Part shown: one piece after another, positions 36,782-48,546 of the stretch
How positions within the stretch are numbered: position 1 is the first letter of the stretch
How the letters are laid out: every line of letters begins with the position of its first letter
NCBI RefSeq assembly: GCF_947623445.1
Contig: NC_135240.1
Span: forward strand, 20,150,001 to 20,214,000
Origin: Clavelina lepadiformis
Lineage: Eukaryota > Chordata > Ascidiacea > Aplousobranchia > Clavelinidae
Direction: 5' to 3'
Length of the DNA stretch: 64,000 nt
Notes under the pieces: model-generated
Databases searched by the model: none
The model's input: the letters and a program-made list of their open reading frames with translations, nothing else
Told to the model about the DNA's origin: nothing
Made by a program: the position numbers and the translations under genes

Positions 36782-38956
36782 ATGCTGAAATCTATCGTAT
36801 ACATCACCGCCCTTCTTTCAGTCGGGCTGGTTTCAGCAATGGAGCCAAGAAAACTTTCTGATGAAGATATTGCTCGTTTAACAGAACTTGCCAACACCGT
36901 AGCGAGTGATACGAGAGATAAAATATATTCTCCAACATTGTTGAAAGTCGGACCTGGTAAGACATTTTGTATTTGTTTGTAAAATTTGTATGAACAAACT
37001 CGAAATACTCAGTTTGCTGCTCCATTTATCATTTACTGAAGCGCTGTTTTGGAAGTTTAGATCTTATCTAGATCAACAGTATAAAATGACTTATTAAAAT
37101 AAAATTTCAAAGTCAAAATGCCTTTATTAAGCTCCTTAGAGACAACATGAAAAGTTAAAAATTTTGCAAGAACTAAACACAGCAATCATCTCGTGTGCAG
37201 GGTGCATTCAACACACTGATTGCAAATCAACTTGGACATGCGAAGATATTCCAGCTGCTCTCAACGACGTCATGCGTTATACCACCCATGAAAACGACGT
37301 CTTAAATCTAAGGAGAAAAGCCAAAATCGAAGGAAAAGAATGCATCAGGCCAATCGCTGAAGTATTGAACGCTCATCCAAAAGATGCCGTAGCAGACAGA
37401 ATCGTGGAATTGATCAACAAACTCAACACGATAATGGAAAACGCAGACGTTGAAAAATATCAAAAAGTTCTTCCCAACGCGTCTGAGATTCTGCAATTTT
37501 CAGCAGAAGTTGAAGTCTCAAGTTTGCCGCTTGCAAGAGCATCGGGTAACTTATATTTATAATAAGTATATAAGGTCTATAACACACTCCAATATCAAAA
37601 TTTAATGTGGTCATTTTTATTTCAGAGGTGGCGCCCTACGATTCTTTTTCCAACATTTTTCTGCTTCTTGCACTCAGAGGTAGTGATGGGGACGTTTCAC
37701 TTGACGCAGAAACGCTCATTCTTCTTTCTCTCTTGCAAACACAACAACCAGGATCAACAACGCCAGTAGATTTCGGCTCCAATATTTTCAACAATCCTAT
37801 TCTATTGTTCCTCCTGCTTGGAGATAGTGGTGGTTCGTCCTCAAATATCTTGCTTTTCTTTCTTCTTTCGCAAGGAGGTGGTTTGTTTCCAACTTCCAAT
37901 GTTCCCCGTCAAGGAGACATTGGTTTCGGCTCGAATAACTTACTATTGCCATTGATTCTTTTGACTGCTTTGGATGGTAGTGGTACAGGTAGTGATAACA
38001 CATTACTTTTGTTTTTCCTGACGAGTGGAGGCTTTGGAGGAGCTGGCACAGGAACTGGGACTGGAATTGAATCTCTGCTTCCGATTCTTTTACTTTCTGA
38101 TAGCGATATTCTTAATGGCGATGATGACTTGCTTTTGCTTTTGTTGCTCTCTGGAGGTTTAGGAGGTGGAACTGGAGGCGGAATAGAATCCATTTTGCCT
38201 TTGCTTCTCTTGTCAAACTCCTCACTTGGTGGTGGTTTAGGCGGCGACGACAACCTTTTGTTGTTATTATTGCTCAGCGGAGGTTTAGGAGGAGGAGGAG
38301 GAGGATATGGCACAGGAACTGGAACTGGAATTGAATCTCTTCTTCCGATTCTTTTACTTTCTGATAGCGACATTCTTAATGGCGATGATGACTTGCTTTT
38401 GCTTTTGTTGCTTTCTGGAGGCTTAGGAGGAGGTGCTGGCACAGGAGGAATAGAGTCTATTCTTCCACTTCTGCTTTTGTCAAACTCCTCACTTGGCGGT
38501 GGTTTAGGCGGCGGCGACGACAACCTTTTGTTGTTATTATTGCTTAGCGGTGGTTTAGGAGGAGGAGGAGGATATGGCACAGGAACTGGAACTGGAACCG
38601 GGGGAATAGATCCTTTGTTTTTAATCCTTTTACTTGGTGACGGTCTTGGATCAGGCACCAATGATCTTTTACCAATTCTTCTCCTTAGTGGTGGACTTGG
38701 AGGTGGTTCAGGTATGTATCTCTGATAAGTCCCAATACATATTAGTTTACTTATATATTCATTTGTTTATTCATTTATAAATATATTTATTTATTTATGC
38801 AAATGTTACTTTTTAACAGATATCAACTCATTATTGCCACTTCTCCTCATCACTCAATCTGGTGACAACGACAATCTTCTTTTGTTATTCCTTTTTGGCT
38901 TCTTGCAAAACACACCAGGCGGACAAAATCCACTAGTGTTTCCGACATATGGATAA
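36782..38956 (+). CDS. Secreted Leu/Gly repeat protein, copy 4
   Basis: Exons 36782-36956, 37201-37545, 37626-38711 and 38820-38956 join in frame to 580 residues with phase-1 introns. The signal peptide MLKSIVYITALLSVGLVSA and the following residues are almost those of copy 3. The Cys exon (CIQHTDC...WTC...GKECIRP) differs from copy 3 at only a few positions. The repeat exon has fewer units than copy 3 but the same unit types, including SDSDILNGDDD turns and GGGGYGTGTGTG linkers. The C-terminal exon ends FPTYG. An in-frame upstream extension is open through the 5' intron, but the signal peptide fixes the start at 36782. Role unknown; presumably exported and structural. Confidence 0.88.
38025..38702 (+). 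repeat. Internal tandem repeats of the copy 4 repeat exon
   Basis: These are the same roughly 120-nt units as in copy 3, with fewer copies. Shared silent-site identity with copy 3 suggests recent duplication followed by unit gain or loss. Confidence 0.75.
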
Positions 38957-39145
38957 TAATGAACGTGCTCAAACAAATACCTAAATTTTAAGCATTCTAC
39001 ATACCCATTTTTTGCATATGTCCGATGATATTTAAATATTTTTTGTACTTTAAACTCAGTTCTTGTGTCCTCTTTATTTTTCCGTGCCATTTATTCATTT
39101 ACAATTATTTTCTTCTTGAAACTTTTCTGCGGTTTGGATAAAGGT

Positions 39146-39211
39146 CGAAATCCTGACCAGGTAGGTACGATGCTTTACTTGACAGTAATGTCACGTAAGC
39201 GGAGGAATGCG
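39146..39211 (+). ncRNA. Conserved 3' UTR structured RNA element, copy 4
   Basis: CGAAATCCTGACC ... GGTACGATG ... CGGAGGAATGCG. Compared with copy 3, the P1 strand CCC is TCC and its partner GGG is GGA, a compensating double change that keeps the helix. P3 pairs GCTT/AAGC and TGACA/TGTCA around GTAA. Confidence 0.8.
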
Positions 39212-39411
39212 ACAACCAAACGCAGTTGCAAAATCTCTTCCAAAAGTGATGGTAAATGTGTTGTGCTTATAAATGTAGAAGTTTGATATTGGCGTTGAAT
39301 GTAAATATAAAGATTTGTGTTTATCCAAAAGATTTGCTTTATTTTTATTTAGGGAAAATACGCATGCTAGTATGTATTTCAATACTTTTTCACATTTATA
39401 GTGTCCACGGC

Positions 39412-39417
39412 AATAAA
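39412..39417 (+). terminator. Polyadenylation signal AATAAA, copy 4
   Basis: AATAAA lies about 200 nt after the RNA element. It is the nearest canonical signal seen. Confidence 0.4.
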
Positions 39418-39989
39418 ACACAATACAGAATTAGAATTTTAGGTTGAATTAACACAGCTAAAATAAAACGTTTTCATGAAGTTTCTGGATAACGTTTTAG
39501 AAAATATTAAAAATTGAACAGCAATCTTACATTTTTGAAAATCGACAGTGACATTACATTGCGTTGCGTAAGGAGATTAAAATATTCTTAGGTTGAAGAG
39601 CTGTCAAATTTATCGTACAAACCTACTGAAGTAGTATACAATATGGGGGGTTAAGCACCCATATACGAGATGAAGCGTACTGGCGTGTAATGTATGTGGT
39701 AAGGTATGAGCTTTGGCACACATGCTAGATGAAGGCAGTTCTAGCACAACATATTCTTCTTGATGACCACGTTTGTAAAAAGGAAGTAGTATATGAGGGT
39801 TTTACACACACAGGCGTGCTTCAGACGCTGACAAGTTTTGGATTGAGTAAATGTTATACTTAACTATAACATGCTATAGTATTTCGAATAAATGCCATAC
39901 TATTTCAAGTAAATACTATACTATTTTATATGCTATGCCATAACTGGTATTTATAACAGAAAAACAACTAAAGAAACAAAATAAGTTTA
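39418..39989. other. Spacer after copy 4
   Basis: No gene was seen. Near 39855-39940 a short imperfect tandem motif based on AATACTATACTATTT occurs. Confidence 0.4.
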
Positions 39990-41700
39990 TCAAGGATTAC
40001 ATAATAATAGAAAGGTTCTGAAGGGTAGATTACTGCAAAAGAAAGTAAACTAGCAACAATTGTTAGAGTCTGCCTCCAAAGTCGTTCAACCAACAACGAA
40101 AACAATAGGAGAAACTCAAAAGAAAACTAATGAAAGACAAGACAAGTAGTTGAAATTTTGCAAGAACAGTAACAACTTGCAGTAGAAGCGAAACCAACAC
40201 AGAGTTTTGTTATGGATATTCAAAAGAACTTCGCTGAAGTAGAACAAGAATTTCTAGCAGAGTATGTATTCGAAACGGACATAAATGTGGTAATAGAAAG
40301 AAGTGAAGATTTCATAAATGAATTAATTGACAAAAAAACGCATTAACAAGAAGTTAAGTAATATGAGAAACGGAAGCATTGTTGACAAAGACACGATTGC
40401 CAAAAAAAAATTTTCTGGAAATATAGAAAAAAGCTGACTAAAGTGTTAGGTGGATTAGAATTTCTCGGAAAAGAACTCTAAGATCCAAATAAACTTTGTG
40501 AAAGACTTCATTTATTAGTAGCCGCCAAGCAAGAGGAGAAAAACAACAATCATTTGAACAAAGAAATTGCGAACATATTGAAAAATTTAAAGTTCCACAA
40601 TTGTATTTCAAAGTATGACTTTAACCAATTACGTGAAAATATATTAAAATGACATCGATACCATTATTTTTTGATTCTCGAAAAGGACAAGGAAAATCAA
40701 AGAATTTTACAAGCAGTTTTAACCCAACTTTACAACTTGATATCAATAAAAACTTTATTCACAGAAGATATTTATAAATTTGGTTATACACCATCAAGTG
40801 AAGTACTAAAAACACTTGAATTTACACCTGAAAGTTATAATATTGAAAATCTCAATAAGGAAATCAAGTATCTAGTTATTATCACCATTACACTAAATTA
40901 TCACATATTAAAGTCAAGGCTTGAGCTTAAAAATAACTGTGCGTTTGACTTCTCCACATCAGACTCGGTAAGATCAGTCTTAGCTTTTGATGCAGTTCGC
41001 CTAGATAAAAACGGATTATATGACAGTCAAAACATTGTCAATATTACGAATATTAATACACTTCAGATCCATTGTAGTTTAACTAACGAAACCTACATAT
41101 ATGGGTCGTCATGTGATTTGCATAATAGTGTCTGCCTATATGTCCTACCTGGGTACCTATTCAAGCTGAACCTAAGCAAAAAGTTTTTATTTAAAATATG
41201 ACAAAAATATCCAAATATAACAAAAGTATAAACTAACGATAATATAAAAAAAAATATTGAATTAGATTTTTTAATCGCAGTGAAGAACAGGAATTTTTTA
41301 TTTATGATTTATGTGCTGAAAATCTTTTAAATAACGCGATTAATAAATCAACTCATAATAATATAACTAAAATTAAACCAATTTATCCCGTAACTTTACA
41401 CGATGGAGTTAATTAGAATCTTTATGACGTCGAAATACTATATATCAATAGAACAAGTAAAAATACAATTCTACTTTTAAAACAGTTTCAAAGATTTTTT
41501 CCAGACATTGTGCTTTAAAATATCGTTTGACAAATTCACTGCTATATGTTACAGAAGATGTCTTAGTGAAATACAATTAGACTATTTAATTGAATTTTCA
41601 GAAAAAAATCAAAATATAGAAGCTTTTGAAATGGATATTCTTGTTACGGGTTACTTTTTCATTATTTTTAATCATAGCTCAAGTTTTTACTAACAACGTA
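39990..41700 (+). mobile_element. Virus-like fossil, probably Polinton/Maverick-type fragment
   Basis: A strongly AT-rich block whose composition differs from the host genes. The best-kept part (about 40671-41200) resembles the minor-capsid (penton-like) proteins of Polintons and related adinto-like viruses, with the characteristic order SVRSVLAF, NIVNI, IHCSL and YIYGSS. The flanking parts look like other pieces of the same element. No terminal repeats were found. It looks broken, with several breaks, and old. Family assignment is by motif memory only. Confidence 0.45.
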
Positions 41701-42191
41701 TGTTCCGTAAACTGGATGGTGGACAATTTTTGTGACACGTTTAGTCTTTTGATCTGAGTGTGTTTTTATCAACTCAAGGTTTATTCACTACTTGCAATAT
41801 CAAAAATCCACTTCTGTCATTATGCACTATTGCTACACACAGTATAGACATTAATATCCGTCGACAAGGCCATGCTTTCATCAGCACCGGGTTATTTGTG
41901 TATTTATTTGTTCTTTTTTGAGCCCATTGAGTTTTTTTCAAATTTTGTGTTATCCCTCTTCAGTTTCCTATACCGTAAAATGTAAAAAGCAGTGGCATGT
42001 TTAGCGTAAAAACATAACACTTGTTTCCTTGAGTACTGATTTTTTTTATATGATATTATATATTTTGCATTTTCGCTAAAAACCGTAAAATATTAAATTA
42101 TATTTTTGCGGCTAAATATATATATATACATAGGACAACAAATGCAATAATACCAAAAGAATTAAACACGGCATTTCAATTGTAAATTCAG

Positions 42192-43348
42192 ATTCATATC
42201 AGCTAAATTCAATGTCAAACCTTCTACTCAATTTGGCTCTCAGGCGAAGCGGCAGTTTACCATTCGATGATGATATACTTATTCTGCTTATGTTGTCACA
42301 ATTGCAAGGCGGATCAACAAACTTGGGATCCAATGCTCATAACAATCCTTTCCTCCTTTACGTTCTCTTAAACACTGACGATTCGTCATCTTCATCCGAA
42401 TCTGACATTTTTCTCTTTTTCTTAGTATCCAACACATTCGGAATAAAAGGAGGAACGTCTTCGTTATTTGATGCTTCGTCCAACGCTTTTCTCTCACCTC
42501 TTCTTCTCATGACTCTCTTTGACTCAGACACAGGAGGTAACGATAAGATGTTGCTCTATTTTGCCTTTTCGAGGGCTTTGGGTGGAGGAAATCAGAGTAA
42601 TTTTAACTCGTTTCTTGGTTTATTATTTCTACACGATGACGCTGGTTTGGAGAAGTATCTTCCATTTTTGCTGCTTAACGGGGGAGATTTTGATACTCAT
42701 GGAGACAGTGCTTTAAACTTGCAAACACTGCTATCTTTATTTTTCTTTGGTAACTCAACCTCTTGACAAAGATATTTTGCCTTTACTGATATTCGGTGGA
42801 AATTTCGGTCAATCAAAAGATTCCAATCAATTAGATCCGCTCCTATTATTGTTTTTACTAAACGACCAAAAACTTTTTAATGGCGACAATAAGCGATTTC
42901 TTTTTGATATTGTTGAGTGGGTTATTCACTGGTAGAAACAACCAAGAAAATTTCGGATCAACTCTACCTCTTCTGCTTTTTTCCAGTTTTAGTAGTTCTG
43001 ATGAACTCCTACCACCCTTGCTGCTTAACGGTGGTGTAGGTTTTGGAGACTCGCAGCATACCTTAAATCTCCTATTTTTCTTCTATTTGATCGATCTGAT
43101 TCCAAAAAGGATGACAACAACCTCCTTTGGTTATTGTTGCTCAGTGGAGGTCTGGGTTCTTTTGGGGTTAGGTAACGTGAAAAACAAGTTTCATTATTGA
43201 CATTTTATAGTTTAAATTATAACTTAATATCTATAACAATATATGTATCAGTTTTCGAAGTTTTTCGCCCATCGTGTGATATTGTTTTGCAGATATCACT
43301 TCAATCTTGTCCTTCCTACTGATAAAGGGATTCTTCTGGCTCAGATAA
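42192..43348 (+). pseudogene. Copy 5, broken member of the secreted Leu/Gly repeat family
   Basis: A phase-1 acceptor (TTCAG, ending 42191) leads into the family repeat-exon start: SNLLLNLALRR, ILILLMLSQLQGG and [14 protein letters not shown]. The frame then stops at 42764-42766 and continues in other frames (about 42747-42935 and 42880-43200), so at least two frameshifts are present. A degenerate last exon (43293-43348, DITSILSFLLIKGFF) ends early, without the usual C-terminal part. The signal-peptide and four-Cys exons are absent upstream, where the virus-like fossil lies. No 3' RNA element is seen. This is a truncated dead copy. Confidence 0.8.
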
Positions 43349-43915
43349 CACTGTGCTGCGTTTGAAAATTTTTTTTCAAAGGTCAAAGATGTTTTAACTG
43401 TTTCTGAATCGATTTTTTGCGCTGAACTCAAAAATGCAACCAGTTTTTTTCAATCAGGTCAAGTTTTTTTTCTATCGCATATTTACTTATGCTAGCTTTG
43501 GTCATTATTGTGCACAAAGAAACTAATTTCTGGGGTAGCTTAATTGGTCATGCATGTTGTCAATTTTCGCAAGATGGTATTTTTATTTGAATGTAAGGTT
43601 TTTGCAATGACAGCCATTTTAAATACTAAAAAAATATAATGACACAGTTGAAATAAAGGCACTTACAACTAACCAAGAAAGCTTCCTAACACATAATTTT
43701 GTTCAACGGCGCTCAACCTAAAAGTAGAAGTTAATATGTTACACTATAGACACGTAAACACTTAACATCACAAATGTGTTTAAATGTGAAATACTTGCCA
43801 ACATCAATGTGTGAAATAAAAACGAAGTGTTCAAAATAGCTTAACACAGAAAGCGTTGTGCGGCACATGATGATATTACGATGTTAAATGCAATAACAAT
43901 ATAAATACAAATGAT
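43349..43915. other. Spacer after pseudogene copy 5
   Basis: AT-rich DNA. Nothing was recognised. Confidence 0.4.
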
Positions 43916-45118
43916 TTATGCTGACAAAAAGTGTCGCTTCAAAGATTTTCTTCTATGTGTGGTATTGGGAAGATCTCTTTTTAAGCACCAACAGTAATCT
44001 GCAAGCATGTTTACGTCCCAGTATCCTTGGTACCTTTCTTCCATATGGCGAAGGTCTTGGTGGAATCTCTCTCCCTGTTCTTCGCTGTAGTCACCACAGT
44101 TGTCAGGAAAGTAATCTAAATGCGAACTCAGAAAGTGCATTTTCACAGACATCCGGGCTCCAAGGGATTGAAAGCTTCCAAGCAGCTCTTTAACCTGTGC
44201 TTCATAATCAAGGCTTCTATGCTTTCCAAGGAAGTTTGAAATTACTACTCGAAATCCTGTCCATGCTCTTTTTTCTACTGCACTCATGTGTGCAGTAAAA
44301 CCTTCGTCTTTCATCAGCTCACGGATCTGTGGCCCATCAAAGACTCCTGCTCGTAGCTTCGCTTCAGAGATACGGGGAAATTTCATTTGTAAGAACTTGA
44401 AGGTTGGGCCATCTTTATCAAGTGCTTTGGTATAGTTTTTTATGAGACCAAGTTTAATGTGGAGAGGTGGCAAAAGAATATTTTGTGGATCAACTAAGTA
44501 AGCAAATTTGACATTTTTAAAATGTAAAAAATGTACTTTGGTCTGCATCCCATGTGTCTTGTTCACTTGCTTTGCTCTCTGCAGATGAAGAACACTCCAT
44601 TTCACTTATTTCTCCAGGTGGTTCTGGAACAGGAATACCAGGGCCATGTGGTACTGGTTTCATGGCTGAAGGAACATCAGGGTACTTCACATGTTGTTTG
44701 TTCTTCCGGTTTATTCCTAAAATGAAAAAGAACACTGTTACTCTTAAATCAAGCAATTAATGAAAATGCCTCCATACAGTGCAAGTATCAGCATACCTTG
44801 TAAGTTGGTCATGCAAAAATAACAATCAGTGACATGGTCTTTTCCTTCTCTCCATACCATAGGAATACTAAAAGGAAGGCTCTTTATTTTCTTTAGGCTC
44901 CATAATCTCAAGTTTTCAACGCATGCTCTACAACATATATGCGGAGCAAATGCCTTGTCCTGATCGCCTAGTTTTACTCCAAAATACGCATAATATGCTT
45001 TCTTAACAAACTGCGTAATTTTTGCTTGGCGACTGCGCAGGGTGACCTTGCCACATATGTAACAGAACCTGTCTGGATCATTTTTGCACTTTCTCATTGT
45101 ACTGTAAAAACAAATCAT
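43916..45118 (-). mobile_element. Transposon-like two-exon gene copy with N-terminal zinc-binding region
   Basis: The 5' exon (45118 to about 44815) encodes Cys pairs (FCYICGKVT, HICCRAC, CYFCMTNLQ) typical of a widespread, multi-copy invertebrate protein family that I believe is transposon-borne. A second exon begins near 44710 (INRKNKQHVKYPDVPSAMKP). Further along are the family's C-terminal blocks PLHIKLGLIKNYTKALDKDG, RAGVFDGPQIRELM and SEEQGERFHQDL. The long central region I remember for the family is not seen, so this copy looks incomplete. The element class is not established. It lies opposite in strand to the repeat-protein array and is probably a later insertion. Confidence 0.6.
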
Positions 45119-48100
45119 CTAAACTGCACACTAAACTAGCCTGTAAAAACAAGTTCAGATGTTTAACTTTTCAAGCACCAGGTGCATTCGTTATGTTCTT
45201 CTCATTGTGATGTCACTGAAGTTTCATCAAAACTTAATTCAAAAGCTAAATCATTTTTATGACACCACAAATCTCAATCGCAAACGCTGAAGTTGTCAAA
45301 AATTTCAAATGCAATTTGCCAAAAAACTAGACCTGATTGAAGAAAACGGATAACAGTTTTGGATTCAGCATCAAAAAGTACAATAAGAACCGTCAATACT
45401 TTAGTAACCTAAAAATTAACGCAGCACAGTGAATTGACTGTTACTTTTATATTTATTTGGCCTTTTGCAGCAGACTGCCGATCAAGACCCATTTGTTGCT
45501 ACCAAAGTTTCCGGTTGATAGCTATAAACAAAGCAGTGGTGAATTTGCTTTATGTAACATTAGTTCATGCGTTTTTAGAATAACTTCTGCACGAAACAAT
45601 AAAGTTTGTTGCATCTGTATATGCAGTTCTTTTTGCTGAACACATGTACGCAATACGCTGTGCGCCTGTCCCTGTCGTTGTCAACGAACTACGAAGCTAT
45701 AATGTAGAGCATTCATTTGGGCGTTTTCCTTCAGATTATAGTATACTATATTACACTATTGATTTAGGAAATGCAAAGATATAAAACTTATTTTATTTCC
45801 TTTCGTTATATATAGGTTGCATTTTCACTAAGTTTAAGCTGCAAGATAAAATGTTTAGCAGTGAACTCGCCGCATAGAAAAAGCCTTTTGAGCATATAAC
45901 AACATGCGAATTTTGCGTTTTTATTTTTTGTCATGAAAACAAAGATTAAATGTATAGAGTTTAAACTCACATATACATATATACAGTATAGTACTTTTTT
46001 GTATATGAATATGGTTTAACCGCAGTTACATGTATTATACTTATTTGATCCTATGATGCCATCGATTGGAAATTTCCAAACGGTTTGGTTCCGCGTTGTG
46101 TTTTGTGATGATGATTGATAGGTTCGTGTTATTGCCAGTTATTGTATGATTCCGCATAAACTTTTAAGAGATTAAGGATAATCCAACGTTTTATTAAAAT
46201 ACCACAGCAATGCTTTAATGCCTCCAGCAATGAGGTTTAACGTTCTGGTCATGAATGACAAAGGAGCAAGCATAAAGATATATAGTTATAAGCAAAAATA
46301 AGTGCAAGCTCTTGAGATGGCATACGTGGTTTGTAACAAAACATTTTCACAACAAAGTCGAACGAAAACGCTCACTCTTGTTGAAAGTAGTACGTGTCGG
46401 ATCACTTTATGACGGAAACTGATTAAAAGCTATAGAAGGCGTAACGGCTTCTATATTTTTGTCAAAACATACTTTCTAATTACCTTCATGCACTCAATGA
46501 TTTTCAACGACGCACGACAATGATATGGTGATAAAATGACCAAATACAACAAATGTTTATATGAATGGTAAACCTTACAGCTCGTCTCTATCCAGCAACC
46601 AAAATATTCTTTTGGAGCCAGTATAATCGTCGTCACTCACACGCTTTTTTTTGGTCGCCTTTTCGGTGTTCGACAAAAGTAATCAAAACGTCAAGCCGGG
46701 TCTAATGCAATATGTGTTTGATTCAGTTGATGGCATCTGAATATATAACATCTACACTTGAGTAATTTTGGACAAAGAGAAAAAATAAAAAACTAGAAAA
46801 AATGCATAAATTGCTGTGAAACGGTATAGTGCAAGGTACAACAAAACGTTTTTGACGAAAATTAACACGTTGTTCACGAAGAGTATTCATCGAAACCTTT
46901 TTACTAATACCAGTACACAAATGATAACAATCAACAACACATAAAATTTGATAATTGTTCAATAATAAGTTGTTATACGTAACAAATTATGCATTTCATC
47001 CTGAATAACTATTTTACAAATATTCTATCAGCGCGTTTTCTCTTGACACAGTAAAAACAGTAAAGCAGATACTGCATTAAATACATGTCATGTAAACTGG
47101 TTGGGAGAGAAAAGCAGAAATCTTGTTCCAAAGCGCCACCTTGCGGTAACGAAAGAAGTGGGCATTTTATCACTAGCATCTTGTATTGTTACACATATTT
47201 GATGCGTGGCTTGTATTGGCTTTATACAATCTTAGGTCATGCTTCAAACATTATATTTAAATACTAAACGCTTTATTTTGATATACATAAATGAATGTAA
47301 ACCTTCTCTGGCAATAAACATTTCAACTCTGTATATGATCAAATCATTAGGTTTGTCTTTTGCCCATTTTCTGAACTGAGTAGAACTACACTACTTTAAC
47401 TATAAAATGAAACTAAAAATGAAAAATATTGCTTGTGTTTACGTAAAGACTGTGTTGTGTTGTATTGTGTAAACATTGTGTTTACACACATATTACGGTA
47501 AAGATTTATATTACTTTCATGCGCCCATAATGTTTCTTTTTGATGCAAACATATTCAGTGTATAAAGTATTGTTAACATTTGAAGTACTGTTTCACTGTA
47601 ATGAAACATGGTTCATGATGAAAAATTACTACATTTTCGTAAAGAAGTTTGAAATTCTGGATACTAAAATACTGACTTCAGTTTGCTGCTATAAGGCGTA
47701 GCTATGCGTTCAAGATGTTATATTGGCTTTACGCGAGTATGAAAAAGGAATGAAGCAACAGAACTTTCAAATTTCGGTAGTTTCTGATAAAATCATGTTT
47801 GGCAAGAAAACTTGTTTTGTGTGAATGGATCACATTAACAGAGCGACGACAAACCGCAAAATAATACCTCATGGACTACTTGTTACATTACGCATAAACA
47901 TACCTAAAGTTGCAAAAAGTAAACCCATTTCGATGCAATTACATGCAACTTTTACAAGTTCATTGTAAAATGGATGTTATATATTCGCAGCAGTGTCTAT
48001 TGCAAAACTGTAAGTATAGTAAGTATAAGCCATAGCAAACTGTAACTAGTTAATTGCTACACGACAGATGGTATCAGACGATTTAGTATAAAATAACCTT

Positions 48101-48299
48101 AAGGCTACGTTATGTGATGATAGCTGGTGATAGTCACCGTATGTGTAAAAAGTGTTTTAATGACGTGATTTGCTAATAAAAAGGATCGTTTAGAGACAGG
48201 AAGTAAATTACTTTTTTCCGCTAACACAAAAGAAAAAAGAATAATTTAATTGGCAGTAATAACGACCTTGGTACAAAATCGTTTATTGAAAACGACCAA
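45119..48299. other. Spacer between the transposon-like gene and copy 6
   Basis: About 3 kb of AT-rich DNA. I see no supported gene, RNA or clear mobile element. Confidence 0.45.
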
Positions 48300-48307
48300 T
48301 ATATAAG
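48300..48307 (+). promoter_or_regulatory. TATA box and untranslated first exon of copy 6
   Basis: TATATAAG is followed by a presumed noncoding exon ending TACGAAAG|GTAAGA (end 48383). The acceptor TTTTAAAG, ending 48528, starts the ATG exon. Confidence 0.65.
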
Positions 48308-48546
48308 TCCAAGATGTAGATACATAAAATCATTCCAGTTAGATATTTTGGGAGCTCATAGAAAAGAAGCAAACTTACGAAAGGTAAGAATTCTTTTGTT
48401 GAACATGCTGGAAATCGATATGAAACTTGTATAAATAATAACACACATCTGTAAGATAAATGTTAAAGGGTAAATGAGTGGAAAATCAAAACGAAACGTT
48501 TTATTAAAGATGAGATTTTATTTTAAAGGTTTTATCAATAGCCAAA

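Noticed and set aside
36578-36982. Longer start for copy 4 (open frame from 36578)
   Set aside because: The open stretch before 36782 is the 5' intron plus leader. The signal peptide and the matching start in copy 3 fix the ATG at 36782.
40671-41201. The 176-codon open frame as a host gene
   Set aside because: Motif order fits a virus-like minor capsid better than a host protein, and the surroundings are decayed and very AT-rich. It is treated as part of a fossil.
42116-42135. Short TA microsatellite
   Set aside because: Too short and common in AT-rich DNA to be informative.
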